Under the pieces are notes generated by a model. It was given only the letters and a program-made list of their open reading frames with translations. It made no database searches and was not told where the DNA came from. Position numbers and translations under genes: made by a program. Shown here in pieces: positions 56,640-64,000 of a stretch of DNA of 64,000 nt; the stretch's first letter is position 1, and every line of letters starts with the position of its first letter. The DNA lies in assembly GCF_018687715.1 (NCBI RefSeq), contig NC_056765.1, positions 11,345,001 through 11,409,000 of the forward strand, read 5' to 3'. This DNA comes from Carya illinoinensis (taxonomy: Eukaryota > Streptophyta > Magnoliopsida > Fagales > Juglandaceae).

Positions 56640-58381
56640 AAGAAGTCAAATCAAGTTTATATTAAGTCAAGTTTTAGATCACGTTCATGTTAAGTTATTC
56701 ATGTCAATCACGATCCTAAGTGCTAGAATGGGGTAATATCCTAGTGGAACTCCTTTACTCATGCTAGAGTGTCTAAATAGGTGTGAAATTCCCTGGGTTG
56801 ACGAAGTATAGTCAACAAGTAGCAATGGGGCCTAACTATCTGGTCACCAGAGTGCGCCAGGCACTAACGCCGATAGAGCCATATTTTATTTTACGTGTAT
56901 TCATAGCAAATGCGACACAAACAATTAATGGGGCCACAACAACTGTGGAGCATACACTACGTGAGACACAGCAATTGTGACTCGTAGAATATGTGGGGCC
57001 ACAACAACTGTGGAGTACTATTAATTTACTCACAGCTGGTGTAGATACCTGTGTTGTGATGCGGTAATTAGCAGGGACACACGACTCAAGGGGACCCATG
57101 TAGCACGCATATGGTCATGTTATTAAATTAAGTCTATTGAACAAGATTCCAAATTCATGTCAAGAAGTTAAGAAAAAGCAACCATGGTAACCCCATGAGA
57201 TAAGAATAAGCAATCATGGTTAACCCCATGAGATAAGAATAAGTTTTAGATCAAGTTCATGTTATGTTATGTTATGTTATGTTAACATACATATTATGTT
57301 CGTGTTCATGTTAAGTTTCAAGTTCATGCTCATATCATGTTATGTTCATATTTATGTTATGTTCAAACTCACATTCATGTTATGTTATGTTCATGTTTTA
57401 TGTTTCCAATTCACGTTCATGTCATGTTATATTCACGTACATGTTATTTTCAAGTTCACGTTCATGTTATGTTATGTTCATGTTTACATTATGTCTCAAG
57501 TTCACGTTTATGTCATGTTATGCTCAAGTTTATGTTAAATTCAAGTTCATGTTTATGTTATGTATGTTCAGGTTCATGCTATGATTCAAGTCCATGTCGT
57601 ATTTCAAGTTCACGTTCATGTTATGTTACTAGCCCATGTTATTTTTTTACGTTCAAGTTCAGGTCATGTCAAGTCAAGTTCGATTCATGTTTCAATTCAG
57701 GTTATGTCAGTTGTGCCATCTATATATCAAGTTATGTTATGCTTACTTACGACTTTAATTATGCATTTATGCTTTTATTGTCATGCATGCATCATTAACC
57801 TGTGTGGGAGTTTCTTGTTAACTTACTGAGATTCGTAATCAAATTTTACTGTAGTAGTTCCAACTATCATTCCCCCCTAAATGGTAGGCGATGTGTCAGG
57901 ATTAGAGCAGGGAGCAGACATTGATAGACTGGAGGAGGTTGATTTGACGCCACAGACACGACGTGGAGCTTACAGCTTCCATAGGTAGTTTTTGGATAGT
58001 ATTCTTGCCTCGTTAGTCGAGTTAAACGAGTTACTCGACAAACTTCCTCAATAGTATATTTTTGGTAATGTAAATATGGAGTCCGGTCTTTCATGTTTTT
58101 GAGATTACATTCTTCTAAGACTCGTACTAAAATTGTGGATGTTTATTTTGTTAAGTATGCTTGGATTATGATTTAACTATTTGGGATATTATAAGTTTGG
58201 TGCATAGTATTGCTAAAAGAAAAAAGAAAAAAAAATTATCCGCTACAAATATTGCATAATACTAGATGCATGATAGGAGCATTGCATCCTATATGTCATG
58301 AACGGGGTAGGTAACCTTGTGTTGCATGTCCCGATGCTTCGGATGTCCGTTCGATCCCAAATGGAATTTGAGGGCGTCACA
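56640..58381 (+). mobile_element. Non-coding LTR-like segment, plus orientation, 5'-truncated
   Basis: From about 57240 to the end it follows 31260-32310 closely: the 45-bp array, 'cctgtgtgggagtttc', 'actatcattcccccc', 'cttcctcaatagtat' and the end GAGGGCGTCACA. The end is fused to Copia-3 RT (GLLGTK|). It includes a 33-bp direct duplication ('accccatgagataagaataag' type) at 57183-57245. The opposite target-site flank is not found. Confidence 0.65.
57249..57620 (+). repeat. Second 45-bp tandem array
   Basis: About seven to eight units of the same TTATGTTCATGTT...TCATG type as at 31262-31620, in the same orientation. Source of the overlapping false frames at 57269-57829. Confidence 0.8.
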
Positions 58382-61300
58382 TTTGGTGCCAAGCAGCCCT
58401 GAAACTTCCAATATCTCGAAGGTATATTTCATTTGGCAAAAGTTTATTCCAGCTGATGACCTTGCAACCTCTAGTCCTAGGAAGTATTTGAGGGGTCCAA
58501 ATTCCTTAATTTTGAAATTGCTATGAAGATAAGCTTTGAGTATATCAATTTCTTCTTGAGAATTGCCTTGTATGATGATATGATCCACATATACTAGGAC
58601 TGCTATGAAGGTTCCTTTCTAACTTTATTTAGTGAATAAAGAGTAGTTAGGCTTAGATTGTTGAAAACCAATGGCAGTGATGGAGTTAGAAAAGTTTGAA
58701 AACCATTGTCTTGATGCTTGTTTAACTCTATAAATGGATTTATTAAGTTTGCATACCAATTTCTCCTCCTCAAATTGCTCTTTGTGAATGTTGTAACCAT
58801 GTGGTAAGTTCATATAAATTTTTTCATCGAGATCCCCATGCAAAAAGGCATTATGGACATCCATTTGAGATAAAAACCAGTTTTGAATAAATGCCAAAGC
58901 AAGAAAGACACAGATAGTGGTGAGTTTAGCCACTGGACTGAAGGTCTCTTGGAAGTCAAAGCCTTCTGTTTGAGTGTATCACTTGGCTACAAGCCTTGCT
59001 TTGTGTCTTTCAATGGAGCCATTAGATTGGAGCTTGACTTTGAAGAAATATCTACAACCAATAGTAGTTTTGTTGGGTGGAAGAGCTGTAATAGTCCAAG
59101 TATTGTTCTCTTCCAAGGCACTAAGTTCAATATTGATGGCATCCTGCCAATGCTTAAACTGGACAACTTCACTATAGGAGGATGTTTTATAAAAGAAGGA
59201 GAGAGAATAGGAGAAAGAATGATGGGATAGGGAGAGGTGTTTGTAGGTCAAGTGATGGTGGAGTGGGTGAAGAGCGAAGGAAGCTGCTGCCTGGCAGTGG
59301 TATTGATGGAGATAGGCAAGTTGATGTCTATTTCTGGTGGACCTTCGAAGAGGAGGGGTTATTTGCAACTAAATGGATTGGTTTGGAAGATGAGTGGAAT
59401 CAAGGGAGGTAGCAGGGAAAGAGATTTCAAAAGTGTGTGTTTCAGATTGTGTCAAAGGGGTGGGAGAAAGAGAGTCATCTGGTAGGGTAGCTTGTGACAT
59501 GGAAGAAGGTGAAAAAGAGTCACCTGATGGTGGAGGTTGGAGTACTAGATTGTGAGGAAAGGAAGAGTGGTTTTCCTCAGAGGAATGAGAAGGGTGAATG
59601 GGAGATTGAAAGGGAAAAATAGATTCATGAAACACTACATTTCTAGAGATGAATATGGAATGAGTTTCCATGTCATATAGTTTATAACCCTTGACATTGG
59701 TAGGGTATCCTAGAAAAATACGTGGCATGGCTCGTGGTTCAAATTTTGTTCTGAGTTGTTTGATGGTGCTAACAAAGCTCAAGCATCCAAAATCTCGAAG
59801 GTGAGCATATGATGGTGGTGATGAAAAGAGCATTTCATATAGAGATTTATTGGAAAGAATGTGTGTAGGTATCCCATTAAAGATGTAGGCGGCTGTGAGA
59901 ATTGCATCTCCCCAAAATTGAGTGGGTAATGCAACTTGAAACAGAAGGGCACAAGCTAAATTTAAGAGGTGTTGGTGCTTCCTCTTAACAACACCATCAT
60001 GTTGGAGGGTATACACAGAAGACTTTTGGTGGATAATGTGATGTTCTTTGTAGAAATTAAACATGTCGAATTCAAGGCCATTGTCAGTTCTAATCTTTTT
60101 AACTTCTTATTGAATTGAGAATGGATGAGTTGGAAGAATGATTGCAAAACAGATCTTGTATCTGACTTCAGCTTCATTAAGAAAACCCAAGTCACTCTTG
60201 AGTAATCATCCACAATAATTAAAAGTGTTGAAAGCCTTGAAGTGAGGCTTGAGAATATGGTTCCCATATATCACAGTGTATCAAATCAAAATGGAATGAA
60301 CTAGTGGATATACTTGAAGGAAAAGAAGGATGTTTTTGTTTGGCCAAATGACAGATTTTACAATGAGATTGATTTTTGGATTTTACATTAGGTACATGAG
60401 AATGAATCAAGTTCATCCTTTGTGAATAGAGATGTCCTAATCTAAAATGCCATAGATCAAAAACTTGTTGTGAGGTTGCTTGATTGACTCGAATTTGATT
60501 GGAGAGAGTTGAAGGAGGATTGATGTTGCTATCATGGGAACAAGGTAGCATGTAATATAGGCCAACATGAACCTTAGCAAGTCCAATCATCATCTATGAA
60601 TAGAGGGTCTGAATGAAGCATAAATCACTTAAGAAAAAAAAGGCATGTATCTGGTCTTTCAGTGAGTTAACAAACAGAGATTAAATTGAATGTAAATGAG
60701 GGCATACATAGGACATCAGTCAAATTCAATGATCTTGAAAGTTTGACAGTTCCTATGTGTGTGACTTGGGCCCTTGTACCATTTGGAAGTTGCACAAAGG
60801 CTTGGATGTAGGAAGGATGTTTGACAAAAAAGGAGGTGGAGCACACCATGTGATCTATGGCTTTCGTGTCCGTGATTCATGGTGTGTTATAAATGTCAGA
60901 GTGCTCATGTTGAGAAGATGATACATGTTTGTAGTGGTTCATAGCACTGAGATGAGAGTGATTATTAGGCAATGAAAAAGTGGAGAGGCAGTGACAATTA
61001 CCTGCTAGGTTCGAGTAAGGTGTGATTGAAGAATTGGCTTTAGGATCTTCTGGTTTGGCAGGAGTAGAAGTTGGCAGTATTGGCTTGGTTGGTCCCAAGT
61101 TTAGCTGAGGGAATTGAGCATTGAAAAGAGCCATAAGATGCTATGCTTGTGCCTGAGAGAGATTCAGTTGAGAGACACTTGGAGCAGCTACTTCCTGAGG
61201 TGAAGAGATAACATGTGCAGCAACTTGGTTTGCAGAATATGATGTAGTAGGGTTATTTCCAAACTTGGTTTTGGTAAACTTAAAGTTTGGTGGGAATCCT

Positions 61301-62153
61301 TACCACAATGATGACAAACCAAGTCTAATTTTTCTCTTTTCTTTGGAAAATTTTGGGCAAAAGGTTCTGAGTTGGGCAAAACTATATTCCTTGCCTGCCC
61401 TTGTCTTTCCTTTTACAAGATTAGTGAAAAGTTCTTGTCTAAAGAAGGTGAAGGACTTAACAAAATGATCTATCCCCTTACAGAGTCGTAGCTATCATTT
61501 AATCCCATCAAAAACCTAAAAACATAGTCTCCTTGTTGAACCTCAACAACAATTTTTAAAGCATCACAAGTACATTTTCCACAAGAACAACAAGGAAGTG
61601 GTCTATAACTATGTAACTCATCCCAAATAGCATTTAGTTGTGTGAAGTAGTCACTTACAGAGAGGTGCCCTCAAACAATGCCACTGAGCTTGTGCTGGAG
61701 GTGGTAGATTCAAGTTTTATCAGGTTTAGCAAATCTCTCCTTAAGCTTGTCCCAATCCTATTTAACTAAGGTCATGAAAAATACATTAGATGGAATCTCC
61801 TTTGAAATAGAGTTTATGATCCAAGCAAGTAAGATGTTGTTGCATCTCAGCCATGACACATAAGAGAGGTATGATAACTCAAGTGCAACAATTGAGCCAT
61901 CTAGGAAGGCCAGTTTATTTTTTATTGAAATGGAAAGAAAAAATGATCTTCTCCAAGATACGTAATTTGAGCCAGTCAATGGAGGCTAGAGAATGACAGT
62001 ATTGGCATTGTCACTATGATGTAGAAAGAAAGGACTATTTGGGTCCTTAGTAAGAGAATTAGGAGGAGGAGGAGGAGAAGAAGAAGAAGAAGAGGATTTC
62101 ATGGCTTAGAGAATAGAGTTTGCAGATTTTAGCAAACACAGTAGGACAAGCTT

Positions 62154-62165
62154 GCTCTGATACCA
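62154..62165 (-). other. Copia-3 primer-binding site (initiator Met-tRNA)
   Basis: The minus strand reads TGGTATCAGAGC directly at the LTR boundary. Confidence 0.9.
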
Positions 62166-62601
62166 TGTTAGAAGTGAAAATAAGAACAAGAAAAGAAGCC
62201 TTAATTTAGAGAAGAAATGATTCTCGTTACTTTGCTTAAAGATACAAGGTTCTGCTGTACATATATATATATAGATTACAGAAAAGCCAAGAGGAAGAGT
62301 CCTAAGGTTAACTTTTTATCTTCTACTAATTTACAAGTAATCTTCTGCAATCTGTTGGTTAAGAAATTACTTTACATGTCTTTCATGACTTTTTCTACAA
62401 TTGTGTGCAACTTGATCAGCTGTTGATACATGCTTTTTTATTGCCTCACTTTTTTGTGCTAGTACTTTATACTTTGTGGTTGCTGCATCTTGGTTTTCAT
62501 CAACTTGCTTGCTGCATGACATTTTTAACATGTTGTGGTGTGTTTTTTCAAAGTGTCCATGCTACCTTTCATTTTTTGTTTCCATGAGAGAGTTCTCAAC
62601 A
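62166..62601 (-). repeat. Copia-3 5' LTR
   Basis: Starts TGTTAGAAGTG next to the primer site and ends CTCAACA, where synthase sequence begins. A TATATATATATAG run (62261-62273) may be the TATA region. No partner LTR in the window. Confidence 0.78.
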
Positions 62602-64000
62602 AACTGTGGGATTTGTGATGAGAAAATAACAATGTACCAATATATTTGATATTCCTATTGTGATCCATCCACATTCAAGGTATTCTTGAAGGCTTGGTGT
62701 ATATCCCTTGTAAAAATGGTACGTGGAATACTTACAATAAAGTGCCGTATTTGCTCAAAGGGATTCTAAAAGTTGATAAAATTGGTCTTCTGGCTATCTG
62801 TCTATAAGCGGTATAGGTGCTTTTGGACTGAATAAGAGCGTCAGGTGTTTTATTTAGGTTTTTTTTTTTTTTTTTGTGGTTTTTGTTTGGTTTTTTTTTT
62901 TTTGGCTTGTTACTTGCTGGTTGTTTTTATTTTATTTGGTTTTTGGTTTGTCTTCCTGTTTACTCTTGGGTTTGGTTAGGGATAGCGCTCTTTCTTGTAA
63001 AGCCCCAAGTGTATGATATTAACACAGTATTCCTCCACCACAAGTGAGAGTTTGTTAATAAACTTGGGATGGGTTACTTTGTGTGTAGCTACTGTCTCTT
63101 CTAAAAAAAAAAAAAAAAAAGAGTTATAATAGATAATAAATTCGATCTAGTGTAAATAGTGATGAATAAAAAAGTTCAAGCCTTATCGCCTTTTTCATGT
63201 ACCAAATGATGTTGCATCCCTTTTCAAGTGTCAAAAGCCATTTCATTAACTGTGTTATAGACGGAAAGGAAACAAATCTACCGACAATATGGAAGTTATT
63301 CCATTGCATTGGCATCCCATCTAGACCACATGAAAAAATTACATTTAAGTATTTGCATCAAAGACATGCAGCCATATTTGAAGTATTGGAGGTGTGCTAC
63401 CATTAATACAAACCTCTCAATAGCATCTGTGAAGAGCTCAAGTTCTTTTAAAGTGTCATAGATATCATAGACCTCATCTATTACTATCACCAATCTACTG
63501 AGCCTTGTTGACATTCTCCTCTGATATCCAAATTGAGGTTCAAATATAGTTTTAGAACTATAGCAAGTATTGCGATTTCTCTCCTCTCTGATCTAATATA
63601 TATAAAGTGAATCTCTTCGTAGCTTTTGAGTTTGAGATTCAAGTTACAAAATGAGGATAAATATACGTTTTTACCTTAATAGTTCTTTTAGATCTTCTCA
63701 GTGGACTACTTTACTATATTAAAATCTAGTTCTACAAGCTCAAGCAAGATAGGGTTCATATCTTCTCTACTCCTATCTACATCAATGAACCACCATGCTT
63801 CCAACATTGTCACACTACAACGCAGTGGAAGCTTTATGGCGTGATTTACCATCATACAAAGATATTGATCTTTGCTTTGATCCACGTACTATGTAAGTTG
63901 TTTGTTTGCAAAATCTCTTGATTCCTCCAAAATACTTCACTGTGTCTCAAGTGGAACAAGGCTTCATACAAAGCTAGAATTCCTTCGATGTCATCACAAA
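62602..64000 (-). pseudogene. TPS-b terpene synthase pseudogene 2 (continues past window end)
   Basis: Close relative of pseudogene 1 on the opposite strand. From 64000 down: CDDIEGILALYEALFHLRHS (exon 3, frameshift near 63950), RSREDMNPILLELVELDFNI, then an intron; exon 4 from about 63545 (FEPQFGYQRRMSTRLSRLV, DEVYD, KELELFTDAIER), whose first about 85 bp including RWW are deleted; exon 5 near 63320-63187 (WDANAMEQLPYC, VNEMAFD, with a stop and frameshift); intron 5; and part of exon 6 (62722-62602: GYTPSLQEYLECGWITIGIS, ILVHCYFLITNP). The Mg2+ motif is DEVYD rather than DDVYD. LINE D replaces about 100 bp between intron 5 and exon 6, and Copia-3 cuts exon 6 after NP. Introns are also alike between copies 1 and 2. 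Confidence 0.88.
62723..63118 (+). mobile_element. LINE D: short LINE 3' end inside TPS pseudogene 2
   Basis: Consists of T-rich sequence plus the 3' UTR motif 'attcctccaccacaagtgag' shared with LINEs B and C, and an A18 tail (63101-63118). It lies between the decayed exon 6 start ('ttgtaaaa') and intron 5 ('gagttataatag'), so its arrival was accompanied by loss of host bases. Confidence 0.75.

Larger units (their letters stand above)
58382..62601 (-). mobile_element. Copia-3: copia element in TPS pseudogene 2, 3' part lost
   Basis: The 5' LTR is 62166-62601, with the primer site immediately inside. Minus-strand coding starts at ATG 62102 (MKSSSSSSS...). Gag: TGSNYVSWRRSFFLSISIKN; integrase: TLLIIVDDYSRVTWVFLMKL, HHIIHQKSSVYTLQHDGVVK, FGCLSFVSTIKQLRTKFEPR; RT: HWQDAINIELSALEENNTWT, QMDVHNAFLHGDLDEKIYMN, LVYVDHIII (catalytic YVDD changed to YVDH) and GPLKYFLGLEVARSS. 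Coding stops at GLLGTK (58382), where the non-coding LTR-like segment is joined. RNase H and the 3' LTR are absent. Many stops. The integration point is in a terpene synthase exon: AACTG at 62602-62606 is the likely target site. Confidence 0.87.

Noticed and set aside
1..64000. CRISPR array, tRNA, rRNA, prokaryotic operon or defence locus
   Set aside because: No regularly spaced identical repeats with unique spacers, no cloverleaf or rRNA sequence recognised, and all coding remnants are plant nuclear or retroelement types.

Overview
This window looks like chromosomal DNA of a eudicot plant, probably one with a repeat-rich genome. Evidence: intron-bearing fragments of a plant-type DNA polymerase delta gene and of TPS-b terpene synthase genes, Ty1/copia and Ty3/gypsy elements primed by initiator-Met tRNA, RNase H-bearing plant LINEs, CACTA and hAT DNA transposons, and long AT-rich spacers. 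The species cannot be told from the sequence. No tRNA, rRNA, CRISPR array or prokaryotic operon was seen. The only long intact reading frame is the polyprotein of one young copia element; every cellular gene recognised is broken.

Layout. 0.1-9.1 kb: a decayed intronless copy of eEF1B beta/delta runs directly into an intron-containing fragment of the DNA polymerase delta catalytic subunit (POLD1). One POLD1 intron carries a complete young copia element (Copia-1, 1433-6882). 10.3-14.3 kb: a non-autonomous CACTA element abuts the 5' edge of a TPS-b terpene synthase pseudogene, with a weaker synthase relic behind it. 14.8-41.4 kb: a nest of retroelements. LINE A (minus strand) is split by a 1.1-kb non-coding retroelement and apparently by a large gypsy element (Gypsy-1, about 19.75-34.01 kb). 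Gypsy-1 is itself split by LINE B, LINE C and a 4.6-kb non-coding LTR-like insertion. Behind it lie a LINE endonuclease fragment, a partial relative of the 4.6-kb element, a Gypsy-2 pol fragment and LINE E. 41.7-43.8 kb: a 2.1-kb probable solo LTR. 44.6-49.2 kb: a third synthase exon, an hAT transposase relic and other debris. 49.2-58.4 kb: LINE F split by decayed Copia-2, then two LTR-like segments in opposite orientation. 58.4-64.0 kb: Copia-3 inserted in an exon of a second, minus-strand TPS-b pseudogene that also contains LINE fragment D.

How it fits together: this is a decayed terpene-synthase neighbourhood, with at least two and probably four synthase remnants on both strands, buried under successive transposon insertions. 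Target-site duplications and re-joined reading frames give a relative order for several layers. Nothing here supports a new enzymatic or defence system. The most noteworthy items are the eEF1B/POLD1 junction, the young intact Copia-1, the 4.6-kb LTR-like insertion with tandem arrays that create false open frames, and the 1.1-kb non-coding retroelement with an 18-bp duplication.
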